Shown piece after piece: positions 22,963-33,342 of a DNA stretch of 64,000 nt; the stretch's first letter is position 1; the number at the start of each line of letters is the position of its first letter. The notes below the pieces were generated by a model. The model was not told the DNA's origin and ran no database searches. It was given only the letters and a program-made list of their open reading frames with translations. Source of the DNA: Siphonodentalium dalli (Eukaryota; Mollusca; Scaphopoda; Gadilida; Siphonodentaliidae); contig CP136064.1 of the NCBI GenBank assembly GCA_032622095.1, positions 40,006,912-40,070,911 on the forward strand, read 5' to 3'. The translations under genes were made by a program, and so were the position numbers.

Positions 22963-23307
22963 CACATTCACCACCCCTGGGTCAACGTCACGCACGAACG
23001 CCATCGTCTTAGTACCCCATGCAGAGCCAAAAGATAACATTAAAACATTAAAAGATAACATTAAAACTGACAAACACATCTTCTCTATGTCAACAACCAG
23101 TAATCAAACTAAATGAACTCACATATTTGAACCCGGATCTGGTAACACACACACACAAAAAAACAATTTAAACATATGTATATACCATCTTGTTGTTATA
23201 ATAACGTGTGTAATTATATGGGGAGAGGGGCTATCTAAGTTGTATAACTTGTGCCCCAATCCCATTTGTACATAAATGATACAATAAAATATGTTTAAAC
23301 TAAAAAA
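20151..23307 (+). mobile_element. 5'-truncated LINE (Jockey/CR1-like) with 358-bp flanking duplication
   Basis: About 3.16 kb on the plus strand, from CTGGGACAACTTAGA to an A-rich tail (TTTAAACTAAAAAAAAC). The 5' end cuts into the endonuclease domain and the 3' end is adenine-rich, both as expected for target-primed reverse transcription. It lies between two identical 358-bp copies of receptor sequence. It is head-to-head with array gene 1. Confidence 0.92.
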
Positions 23308-23570
23308 AACAAATCATCGGTCCAGGTTATTGTGAAATATCCACTGGTTGAAATGAACTGTTGGAGTTCGTTAAACTCAATAATACCTTTGATGTTGAAG
23401 TCAACATTTATCGTGATAGTTGTATTCTTTCCTGCTGGTCGTAGCTTAGGATTGTAATTTTTCATTAAGTGGTCAAGAAGCTTTGCATTCTCCATCGGCT
23501 CAGCTATTGCTTTCACATTAACAATGCTCGTCAAAACTAAGACGCAACCGACAAGACAACGGCAATCCAT
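23308..23570 (-). pseudogene. 5' fragment of array gene 1 (duplicated by LINE insertion)
   Basis: Encodes the signal peptide and the first ~88 residues of the receptor, through loop D (TWTDDL). It then runs into LINE tail sequence and stops within a few codons. It lacks the Cys-loop and all membrane segments. It retains the native upstream flank, so transcription from the old promoter would now meet this stub and the LINE before the intact gene. Confidence 0.9.
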
Positions 23571-23665
23571 TGTATAGATGAGCCGATTTTCCAAAGCACT
23601 AGTACGGTGTATATACTAAACTTAAACTGAGTCTACATAGTATCAAATCCCGTATATCAACATCA
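23308..23665. repeat. 358-bp duplication flanking the LINE, right copy
   Basis: Identical by eye to 19793-20150. Its left end merges with the LINE A-tract (AACAAATC shared), and its right end continues into unique sequence (CCATGCATGTG) that was presumably the original upstream flank of array gene 1. Confidence 0.9.
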
Positions 23666-26316
23666 ACCATGCATGTGTGTCAAAACAGAGTATGAAAAGA
23701 AGATCTCGTTTATTCGACGAAGCTACGAGCGAGGTCGCTAAATATTTGTCTATAGTATATCCGTTTAAAAGTTTGATCAGTGTCGAGAGAGACAATTAAA
23801 TACAGACGATATGCTCGTAGCACGTTTTCCGCAAATATGACTAAGCAATTCATTTATCCCCAGATAACTCCCCGTTTACAAACAATCCCTTGATTGTTCA
23901 ATAGAAACATCACACACACCGCAACCACCCGTGGTGTGAATATTTACTAACGTGCTTTCGTGTAAGCTTGTTAACTTTGTAGACAAAGAAACTAAAACAT
24001 AATCGTGATATGTGCTGCAGAATTGTTTAATTCGGAACACACCAGCTTTTAAATAATTGTTGAAAATATGCCATTCAATTATCAGGTCCCACGTGTATTG
24101 TACTAAGACTGCATGAATAGTAACGCCTTTGAATAATAATTGTGAATAGTTCGCCCATATGTTAGTACTTTAATACAAACGTTGTGCAAATGATGGTTTC
24201 CGATATGTATTATATGGTTGAGAGCAAACTGCGACGCAGAATTCAGTCCCCTGCTACACTGGTCTGATCGCTGCCACCACGTACACAGAGTGTGAGGAAA
24301 TCACTCATCATTTATCGGTTACAATTCATTCTGAGAAACCGAACTGTTCATAATCATTTGAAAATTGGCTAGATCAAATCAGAACGAATTGTAACTGGCA
24401 AAACACTTAAATAAAACATATTAGATTTAATTAAGAAAATGTACGTTATAGTTTTGGTTAGCTTCCTCGCAGTAGCTATAAACCACGAACGACGTCAGCT
24501 TTATTGAGAAAACACAGAGGAATACCAGCTGGCCATGGTACGGACACCGAACCCGGCTGTTACGGACCCTGACCGATAATGATCATGGCCGTTTACGGTA
24601 CGTGGATTTTACGAAATATCGGCTGTTGCGGACCCTGACTTGTATAACCCGCGGTGGATGCATAGAAACTGTCGAATAACAATATGAGAACAGCGACTAA
24701 TAAATCAATGGTTTCATATAGCCGAATCGGAAATTACTCAAGTCAAATACCTTTTGCTGTGAACCAAATAAACTGAATACATATATATATACTATTTCAC
24801 TGCCTAAATAATTGCTCAAAATGAGAAAAACATTACATACCCCAAGGTCCGTATAAGCCGCGGTCCGCAAAAGCCACATACCGTAAGGACTATATGGAGA
24901 TTCAAATTTATTCAGATAGGGTCAATAGGTTAATAGGGGTAAGGCCATGGACATAACTATTTTCCTCTATAGTAATTCTTAAAACGTGTTCTCACCAAGA
25001 GCCGTCGGGCCTATTTAGCTCATATATATATATTATGGGGGTCCTTGGGTGACTGGGATACTGATATATTAAAATGGGGTCAACCGGTTAAGAAATGGCG
25101 GGAATATATTGGGGGACTTACCACTATTTTGTCGAAGGAAATAACTGATATATGAAACTCATTAAAACACCTGGAACCACCTGACTGATTAATCTTACAT
25201 TGGATGTGTTGGGTCCATGAATAGATGGCCGTAAAAAGGAGTATGTTAGGTTGAAAATTGCGAACAGTTGGGGAAATTTGAGGTACCAGTTGTAAAATTC
25301 CAATGGAGTGAGAAATATGCAAAAGGAATTTACGAACTGGGAGTTTTGTCCGCTTGGGAGGAGACGGCCTATGACCTATGGGGGTCAGTGGTGTGCAGTT
25401 TGACGTTCCCCGATGGTCATACCCCACCGCTCAAATGATACCCTCTAGCTAGGTATATCTGTTTAGAACTACTTGTTTAAAGTGATTTTGATAAGAACTG
25501 ACTGTTGTGGTCTTCATATTCCCAGTCTTCTCTGTATTTACAGTCAGGTGACTGTCTTGTTTATAACATTCTGTAATGACATGTTCTAACACCCTCACAC
25601 CGCGATAGTCATTCGATTTGAAACTTTGATGAGGGTGTTCTTACAAATTCAGAATCAAGTTCATTGAGAGAGCGATACTTTATTGCTCCGTATCAACGGA
25701 GATTACATACAATACAAATATATACAACAAAAATAATCTTACATATAATTTGTTAATACAAGCTCAGATGCTAGTCGTGTACTTCAAATTTACTAAATTT
25801 CAGTGTAATTATACTGACAATATAGTGAACAATGCTCAACACATACGCATTTTGGAATTAAACTATACCGTGTACGATACTTCTTGCAATATAGGCATAT
25901 CATTAGATTTATTGGTGAATTGTAATGATCTTACAAATGTCCGATCATAGTTAGCCAATGTATTTAATAGTTTGTCCGTTTGGTTGGCAAGCGGCCAGTC
26001 CTAATTTTGTAATGCCAGCGGAAGTTATTTATAACTTCCATTTCCGTTTTAATCGAAGTTTAGCCAGTTAACTTCTACAATTTCGCAAAAATGTCTTTGC
26101 TAATGACGTATTTATAGCAATAAATGCATGAATCATGAAGAGGTGCTGTTAGGTGTAACTAATAACATAGTTATGCCCCCTGCCATCGTCAACATATTGC
26201 CGTAAATTGTAAAATCTGAGACCGATTTCCAAAATTCACGGTAAATAAAAATGTGACAAAATCAGAGACAGATATTGTGTGAGAATTGGCACCAATGTAC
26301 GATATAATATCATAAA
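23666..26316. other. Intergenic between array genes 1 and 3; repeats
   Basis: No gene called. About 24530-24890 has inverted fragments (GGTACGGACACC... and ...GGTCCGTATAAGCC), probably a decayed MITE. At 25660-25710 the minus strand carries a small hairpin (CTCCGTTGATACGGAG) followed by CAATAAAG, resembling a LINE or mRNA 3' end. A minus-strand open frame at 25080-25427 (115 codons) shows no domain and is left uncalled. Confidence 0.45.
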
Positions 26317-26450
26317 TAATGAATGTTTTGTCGTTGACTATGCCAAAATAGTGGTCCTCGAGGAGGAATAGTCCACTCGCCTGCGGCTCGTGGACTATTC
26401 CTCCTCGAGGACCACTATTTTGGCATAGTCAACTCCAAGCCATTCATTAT
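26317..26450. repeat. Near-perfect palindrome, 134 bp
   Basis: Arms of about 60 bp around GAGGAATAGTCCACTCG ... CGTGGACTATTCCTCCTCG, with matching outer words GTTGACTATGCC and GGCATAGTCAAC. A degraded relative is at 3560-3685. Located 210 bp downstream of the stop of the receptor gene at 26661-27827. Confidence 0.8.
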
Positions 26451-26521
26451 CTATATACTATACGCGCAATAAAGTTCTTTAGGATATACTATAGTCTGTT
26501 AGGTGAATTGTAAGATAAACT

Positions 26522-26634
26522 GGTTATCAACACGGTGTGTGTGTGTTCCATGCAGATATAGGTATTCAAGTCGCATTACCTCGTCCTAGCGGACTTGAAT
26601 ACGGATCTCGGAAACACACATGGTGGTGATAACC
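26522..26634. repeat. Palindrome 3' of array gene 3
   Basis: GGTTATCA at 26522 pairs with TGATAACC ending at 26634. Internal paired words include GTGTGTGTTCC with GGAAACACAC and ATTCAAGTC with GACTTGAAT. It ends 27 bp from the receptor stop codon, so it could fold in the 3' UTR. Confidence 0.65.
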
Positions 26635-26660
26635 TATATATACTTATATAGACACCGTCG

Positions 26661-27827
26661 TTATAACTGATACCCGATCACTAGCATACAAACAAATGTC
26701 AAAACGACTGCAACTGTCAGTAAGAACCAGAAAAAGAGTGCATCGAAACGTGATGTCACCTGTTTCCATGACAATTCTGTCACGTGTCCTTCTGGACTCA
26801 CCTTACGGTCGTCGTTCCTAGATCGGACGATACGCATACATAACCACGATGGAACTTTACGGTCAGAATGGTACAAGTTCAATGTCAAGGCCGTTAGAAG
26901 CACGATCCCAGCGCTAATGCTGATCATGATAGCAACATACATTGTCAAGATCGACATAGAATCTCCGTCCTTGGGCATTGCATTAGTAATCACTGTCATA
27001 AATACGGCAAACGAAAGCAGAACGGTGATTGAATATGAAAGTCGTTCTCCTGACTCCACAGGTACTTTGAAGACAACAACATTCAATATCGAAAGCAACG
27101 CTATTGGAAGGATTGTGTCTAAAATGAATGTTTCTGGTTTCCGTTCTAGAACAAGCTTGAAAGTAATAACGTTCGCGTTTTGGATTTTGATTTTCTGGCA
27201 GCTGGTTTCAATAAGATCCCATACTCCGTTTGTGTTAAAACTGTAAACATTGACACCCGAAGAGTTGTTCTCCCAATCTAAAGAGGGAAGGCCGTATGTC
27301 CAGGAACCAATTGTGACCTCACATATTTGCGTATCAAAAGGAAAGTATTTCATGTTGACTGGGCACGTTGTTTGATATACTCCTCCTGGGAACCATCTTA
27401 CCTCGCCACTACTGAAAACTTCTGTGCGAACAAAGGACGGCGAAATATCTTGAAGACCATTATGGAAATTATAAATTGCAACATCCGGTAACCAAATATC
27501 TTTCTGTGTAAGAACAAGCTTATCTTCTCCTCCGTAATCGCTATGGTTCCATGTCAAGAGCTCGTCGGTCCAAGTTAACGTGAAATAGCCGCTCGTCGAT
27601 ATGAACTGATGAAGATCGTTGAAATCGACGACTGACAAGAGAGTGAACTCCACATTTATAAGGATTGTCGAGTCATTTGTTCTTGTTGGAAGTAGCTTTG
27701 GGTTGTAGTTTTTCATTAAATCGTTGAAAAGCTTACCACGTTCTGTTGGCTTTTCTATCCCCGCAACTGACAAGGCCTTTGCAACAAACACCGACAGAAT
27801 AACAACACAGAAGAAGTTGCATCCCAT
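26661..27827 (-). CDS. Nicotinic-type Cys-loop receptor subunit (array gene 3)
   Basis: Intronless, 388 codons. Signal peptide at residues 1-22; KLFNDLMKNYNPKLLP is the typical N-terminal helix. Loop D Trp in LTWTDELLTW, loop A WLPDVAIYN (Tyr retained, unlike the other array members), Cys-loop C155-C169, loop B Trp in GSWTYG. M1 follows KPETFILDTILP, then VESGER, M2 (SYSITVLLSFAVFMTVI), M3, a loop of about 45 residues, and M4. GER indicates cation selectivity by family rule. Loop C reads ETSCQKIKIQ, with a single Cys and no vicinal pair, so it is not a classical alpha subunit. It lies between the divergent gene 1 and the near-identical genes 4-7 in sequence as well as position. Confidence 0.95.
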   Translation of the reverse strand: MGCNFFCVVILSVFVAKALSVAGIEKPTERGKLFNDLMKNYNPKLLPTRTNDSTILINVEFTLLSVVDFNDLHQFISTSGYFTLTWTDELLTWNHSDYGGEDKLVLTQKDIWLPDVAIYNFHNGLQDISPSFVRTEVFSSGEVRWFPGGVYQTTCPVNMKYFPFDTQICEVTIGSWTYGLPSLDWENNSSGVNVYSFNTNGVWDLIETSCQKIKIQNANVITFKLVLERKPETFILDTILPIALLSILNVVVFKVPVESGERLSYSITVLLSFAVFMTVITNAMPKDGDSMSILTMYVAIMISISAGIVLLTALTLNLYHSDRKVPSWLCMRIVRSRNDDRKVSPEGHVTELSWKQVTSRFDALFFWFLLTVAVVLTFVCMLVIGYQL

Positions 27828-29749
27828 TCTGGTGTGGGAGAAGAACTATATGAAACCTTGCTTCAATTTGCAGCCCACAGGATATCCACGGATTCGGTTG
27901 TCCACGATGTGGCATGAAACGGAAATGGAATATTTGTAACGGAAACTCAGACCCATTTGATTAAAAAGTTCGCTAATTCTCTAATATTTGACGCGAATCG
28001 ATCGACGGGAAGGGAAACACTTTGTATGGTGTTATGATATTTACTTTGTCCTGCAATATTAATTTGTATTTGTGATCGACCGCACTATCAGTGCCAAGCA
28101 CGAAGTGAAAAATTTAATTGTGTTTGCGTATAATGCAGTTTCCATGATGTAACTTGCGGGAGTACACAGATTAGCCGCCAGAAATCCAAACAAAGCATCA
28201 AATGGTGCGTCATTAATTAGAGACCTCTGGCGGCAGTTAAACTGTAAATAGAAGCAAATGTGCCACTGTTTCGAGTTTCTACAAAAATCACCGTTTCCGG
28301 TTCGGGTGGACTGAACTTTTAAAATGAATAGACAAATTCGACAAACGGCGGCGAAAATGTCAAAATGTCAACAAACAAGCAAACAAAATATATATCTGGT
28401 AACGATTCGTCCAAATAATTGCTTATGCTAATGGAGTGGCGTCTAACGCAAGTGCGGACGCAAATGTAAGTGATTTTTCAACTGTAACAAATGATTTTTG
28501 ATATATTCGGAAGAATTGTGTTGAAACAACTAAGAGTTTTATACATGTACGAGGAAACATTGATAGTGTTAGTCCAGTCCTTTTTCGCGCCGTGAGTTGC
28601 ATAAACTAATTTTGGCCTATACATAACATGTGTGTGTTATTGCAGTACCATGCCATGGTGCCACTAATAAAGAGCTATATACGTCGGGGTAGATCAATGG
28701 TGTGGCAACACTAATGCCGGGGAGTTAACTTAATAATCAGTGTGCACAAAGCATTTAATTGAACTGGCAATCCAAATGTACCTTAACCGCTGAGGACATT
28801 ATGTAATTGTGAACAAAAGCAACGAATTTCAATTCCACTTGAAGCTTCTTGACATTACGATCTCCAGTCGTGTTATTAAATAAAGAAAGCCACCTTCTAC
28901 TGCAGTAATTATGCTAGATCTTTCAAAGGGTTTTACACCCGTATTAATAAGTACGTTTCCTCTGTTTCAACAACAAGACTGAAACCAGTTAAGATATCCG
29001 CCGAAAATCGCTCCCACGCATGCCGTGCATGAAGAAGTGATGGTCATTCTGTATAACCGGCGCGCGGCCTATCAATGTAAACAGCGGCATATCAGTGTCC
29101 CACATAAGCATATCAGTGTCCCACATAGGCATATCAGTGTCCCATTTAGGCATATTAGTGCCCACATAGGCATATCAGTGTTTTTGTCGATTCAGAGAAC
29201 GCATAATCACAACGTGACCAATAATCTGCTTCAAAACGTCACAAAATAAAGGTATATATACATGTAACCAGTTTTGTATTTACATAGTGGAGGGGTCATC
29301 TATTGATATCCAGTTCGACTCCGGACAATCTGGCTTTTTGTATAGCAGAACAATAGAGTGTACAAACTCGTAGGGGGTATATTAGGTCCGCGTTTGCCCA
29401 CATCGGTATTCTAGTGGGTGTTATGCAATTTCTGAGCGTAACCTGTAGAATGTTTGATAAAATTCCGGAAGCGGAATCTATAAGTCGCTACATAATTATA
29501 AGCCATATATGATGCCGTCGTCACTTTAATACCGGAAGTTATTTTCACTTTAAAAACCACTCCACTGTGGCGAATGCAACTAGAAACCACCGACTCTGTT
29601 TCGCAACCAATAAACTTACTCAAACTTTGACAGCATACATTGAACGTTCGAATCTGGACAGCCAGAACGATTTTGTTCATTTCATTTTTAATTTTCGTTA
29701 ATAATTCTACTATATAACTATCCATATACTGGAAGATAGAAATATTTAT
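27828..29749. other. 5' flank of array gene 3 and 3' flank of gene 4
   Basis: No gene. About 28850-29250 matches the upstream regions of genes 5 and 7 (38.2-38.4 and 61.8-62.1 kb). About 29480-29740 matches the 3' flank of gene 6 (53.08-53.31 kb). The array therefore grew by copying gene plus flank units. Confidence 0.65.
29080..29190. repeat. 21-bp tandem repeat (about five copies)
   Basis: Unit close to GCATATCAGTGTCCCACATAG, about five slightly varied copies. The homologous position has about two copies at 38357-38395 and three at 62026-62080, i.e. a variable-number repeat at the same place in three array units. Confidence 0.8.
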
Positions 29750-30255
29750 TATTTGCTAAGCTAGCAAATAGTAGTATTTTGTCATAAGATCAAAAATGTT
29801 ATCCATCTAGTGAGATACCGATGTCTCACTCGTATCCATCCGCGCTAAAATTAAAAGTGATTCGGTATTAATTGAGTTAACATCGCTTCGCCACTGATTA
29901 TTCAAGTTGAACAAATTGTGATATGTGATCAATGAACTGTTTGTTTTAAACATGCTATGATGTAGGCCCCTTTATCCCTCAACCAATTTGTCTGAAAAAT
30001 GAAAATACTTTTATATGCACAAGCTCATTATCATGGCTGTGCTTGGAGATACAAATTTGCACTTTTTACTAATTTTTCGAGTTGATCCATGGGTCAACTG
30101 AGCAGAGTATATAATCTACACTATTTGGTCGCATATGGTAATTATCTCATTCGTGATTCCAAAAAAAATAATTTCCACTTGTGCTTGGAAATTCATTTTT
30201 TGTTTTTGTCATCACTCATGAGATAATTACCATATCCAACCAAAAAGTGTAGATA
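29750..30255. mobile_element. Insertion with terminal hairpin, foldback-related
   Basis: About 500 bp present 3' of gene 4 but absent at the same position beside genes 5, 6 and 7. It ends in a hairpin (30110-30255) with TAATTATCTCATTCGTGAT pairing to ATCACTCATGAGATAATTA and CTACAC...GTGTAG ends, similar in layout to the outer block of the 17.5-kb foldback. Exact boundaries are uncertain. Confidence 0.55.
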
Positions 30256-30273
30256 TATTCTATATATATGCTG

Positions 30274-31437
30274 TCATAACTTGTAAACGATCATTATCAT
30301 ACAACCAACTGTCAATAAAACAGTTACTATCGACAGGAACCAAAAGAAAAGTGTATCCAAACACGACGTCACGTGTTTCCAAGAAACTTTTCTCGTATGT
30401 CCTTCATCCTCCGATTCGTATTCATTATTTCTTGATCGGATGCATACACACAACCATGACGATACCTTGTCATCAGTATGATATAAATTTAATGTCAAGG
30501 CCGTCAGAAGCACTATTCCAGCGCTGATGCTGATCATGGTAGCAACGTACATTGTCAAAATTGACATAGAGTCGCCGTTCTTTGGCATTGCACTCGTAAT
30601 CACGGTCATGAAAACTGCAAACGAAAGTAGAACGGTGATTGAATAAGATAGTCTTTCTCCCGACTCCACGGGAACTTTGAAAACAACAACATTCAAGATT
30701 GAAAGCAAAACAATCGGGAGTATTGTGTCTAAAACAAATGGCTCTGGTTCCCTTCGGAGAAAAATATTGAATTTCATTCCCGTTGCGTTTTCGCTTCTTA
30801 TTTGATCACAACTACTGTCGACAATTTCCCATAATCCATTTGGTTTAAACGCCCGAAGATCGACACGAGAGGAGGCGTTCCACCACTCTAAAGCAGGAAG
30901 ATTGTATGTCCAGGAACCCATCTTGATTTCACACATTTGCGTATCAAAAGGAAAATATTTAATGTCAACAGGACATGTTGTTTGGTATACTCCTCCCGGG
31001 TACCACCGTATCATGCCATCGCTGAAAACTTCTACACGAACAAATGTCGGCGCAATTTCTTGGAGACCATTGTGGAAATTGAAAATAGCAACATCTGGTA
31101 TCCAAATATCGCTTTGAGTAAGAACTAGCTTCTCTTCTCCTTCATATTCGCTCTGATTCCATTTCAAAAGTTCGTCGAACCAAGTCAACGTGAAAAAACC
31201 ACTGGTTGATATATACTGTTGACGTTCGTTAAAGTCGACGATGGCCAAAAGACTGAATTCCACATTGATAGTAAGAGTCGAGTCCTTGTTTTCAACTGGG
31301 CGTATCTTTGGGTTGTAGTTTCTCATTAAGTCGTTGAAAAGCTTACTACTTTTTGTTGGTTCTTCTCTTCCTGCCAGTGGCATAACCATTAGCACCCAAG
31401 ATGATAGGACGAAGACAAAAAGGAGGTTACAAGTCAT
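30274..31437 (-). CDS. Nicotinic-type Cys-loop receptor subunit (array gene 4)
   Basis: Intronless, 387 codons. Signal peptide at 1-23 (cleavage near PLAG-REEP). Residue landmarks: loop D Trp86, loop A WIPDVAIFN with Phe119 in place of the usual Tyr, Cys-loop C155-C169, loop B Trp176, loop C single Cys210 followed by Asp where alpha subunits have the second Cys. M1 232-253, GER 260-262, M2 262-283, M3 290-318, cytoplasmic loop 319-360, M4 361-384. Sequons at N94, N187 and N217, the last in loop C. The M3-M4 loop is far shorter than the 100 or more residues of most nicotinic subunits. Predicted plasma-membrane pentameric cation channel; ligand unknown. Partner of gene 6 in the duplicated block. 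Confidence 0.95.
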   Translation of the reverse strand: MTCNLLFVFVLSSWVLMVMPLAGREEPTKSSKLFNDLMRNYNPKIRPVENKDSTLTINVEFSLLAIVDFNERQQYISTSGFFTLTWFDELLKWNQSEYEGEEKLVLTQSDIWIPDVAIFNFHNGLQEIAPTFVRVEVFSDGMIRWYPGGVYQTTCPVDIKYFPFDTQMCEIKMGSWTYNLPALEWWNASSRVDLRAFKPNGLWEIVDSSCDQIRSENATGMKFNIFLRREPEPFVLDTILPIVLLSILNVVVFKVPVESGERLSYSITVLLSFAVFMTVITSAMPKNGDSMSILTMYVATMISISAGIVLLTALTLNLYHTDDKVSSWLCVCIRSRNNEYESEDEGHTRKVSWKHVTSCLDTLFFWFLSIVTVLLTVGCMIMIVYKL

Positions 31438-33163
31438 CCTGTTATGAAAGAATTACATAAAACTTCTTTTTAATTTGCCACATGAAGTAAATCCTTAGTT
31501 TATGATGTCCACCGACGGTGCTCACTAAGGTTTATTCCTATACAAGAATAAGTACCAGGTTATGAGCAGAACAGAATTTCCCAATGGAAGCTCGACCGTT
31601 TGGTTGGGGGTTATCCAATTTAAGTGCTAATCCGTCAGCGGTGTCGAATCTATATATGACCTATTAACATAACATAATCCTAAGAACAAACAGTGTTTAC
31701 TTTTCCCACGCTCTAAATACAATTGAAAGTGATTCACTTCAAGTTTATTATGAATCTCATTTAAAGACTGATATCGAGGCAGGTCAGTGTTGTTGTGACA
31801 GTATATAAACTGTCGCGACGTTCACTGAATAGTCGGTGCAATCTGCACAAAACATTAATTGTGTGGCAGCGTTTAAATCCGATATTGTAATTGTGAATAC
31901 AGTGAATAAAAAACTTCTAATTGCGCGTCCACTTGAGGTTCTTTAATCGATTATCGGACCGTGTATAGGAGTAATCAAACCAAACCATATCATGTGACAC
32001 CGACGTGAAGCAATGTCATATGATAACTTTCTTTGGCATCGGAACAACGTGGGAATGATATCATCATCTTTACTGCATCCTTCTATGGAGATATTGAATT
32101 TAGACGATACAGACCCTACTTTCTTTTATTCTTTTGGTGGCTCTTAATGGTTAAGACACTGCGCTTGTGTTGTCTTACCAAGAAATCAACGAACCAGCAT
32201 TCGAGCATTGAACACCAGACAATTACAATGTAGGTGCCAGTTGTACCGACACTCGAATTATTAGGTTGTATGTTGATTGCTTAATGACATAACGCAAGCG
32301 CGACTGTCTTAACCACAACACGCAATTGTTGCAATTGATATTCTTCTGTATGGCGAAATGGATGGGGTTCGAACAAAATAAGACTAATTTCGATGAAAAA
32401 TGATGTATATAGAACTAATTTCGTCAAGGTCACTTCGTTTTCTCACGCATAAATTAATACAAATAATATTTTTACAGAATGTTCTGCTATTTGGCTGAAC
32501 AATATATAGTAAGTGGGCACACCCTCCATGCAACTTACATGTATTCTGCGGCGAGAGAAAAATTGTAACTTTGACGAAATGAGTTCTATATACGCACGGA
32601 TGTGGTGACACGCCCCGCAAACTTTGGTAAAAATACTCAACATTTAGTTGGAAGTTTCAAGCCTAAAACACCATCAGCTGGAGATTTCGCATCGCAAATA
32701 GGTTGCAAGGATTTCATGGTTTAATATTTCAATTGGTGTGAAATTGGTTGTGGCCAAATTGGCATCAGTTGGAAATTCCTAACCTTACAGTTGTGCCCGG
32801 TTAGCGATTAGAAATTTCAAACAGGTGGACAAATTAGGGTGCAAATAGATTTTCCCAAGTTAAGGAAATTATTCAAAGGAGGTTCAGTTATAAATTCCAA
32901 GTATTACACCCAAACAGAGACATTCTAGACACGTCTAGATACGTTTTAAATATGACTTTGCTCACCGCAATTCTGATATAGATGGGTCAGCTCTCTTATC
33001 TTCATATATTTGTTCCAGCCGCTATCGCATAATTGTGCGTTTTACTGTTGACCGTCCAGGAGTTTTCTTTCGACAGAATGACTTGTACATTGGCGAGTTC
33101 ATATTAATCCGTGCAACAAATTTAATCGTCCCGTTATCACTGGACTTATATATATCGTCTAAA
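31438..33163. other. 5' flank of array gene 4
   Basis: No gene. It is nearly identical to 54501-56228 upstream of gene 6. About 150 bp next to the ATG (e.g. GATGTCCACCGACGGTGCTC) and a TATATA-containing block near 31650 are shared by genes 4-7, so they are candidates for promoter or 5' UTR sequence. An open frame at 32033-32233 is conserved at 55096-55296 only because the whole block is duplicated. Confidence 0.6.
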
Positions 33164-33342
33164 TTGGATAGATCATCTCACTCGTGTCTTCATAATTAAG
33201 ACGGCCGGCGTGCGTCTTGTTTTGGGAGTGATAAAATCTACTCACTCGCGCCCCGCTCTCGCGAGTAGACTGTATCACCCCCAAACAAGACGCACGCCGG
33301 CCGTCTTAATTGTGAAAACACTCGTTGAGATGATCTATCCAA
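33164..33342. repeat. Large GC-rich palindrome, about 88-bp arms
   Basis: TTGGATAGATCATCTCA ... TGAGATGATCTATCCAA, with inner arms AATTAAGACGGCCGGCGTGC and the complementary GCACGCCGGCCGTCTTAATT. The loop is about 10 nt near CGCGCCCCGCTCTCGCG. The same palindrome is at 56229-56407 in the duplicated block, with a few substitutions. Confidence 0.85.

Noticed and set aside
25080-25427. 115-codon minus-strand frame upstream of array gene 3
   Set aside because: No recognisable domain, signal peptide or paralogue in the window. Could be coding, but nothing supports it beyond length.
32033-32233. 66-codon frame conserved at 55096-55296
   Set aside because: Conservation equals that of the surrounding duplicated non-coding DNA. 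No codon-biased substitution pattern is visible.
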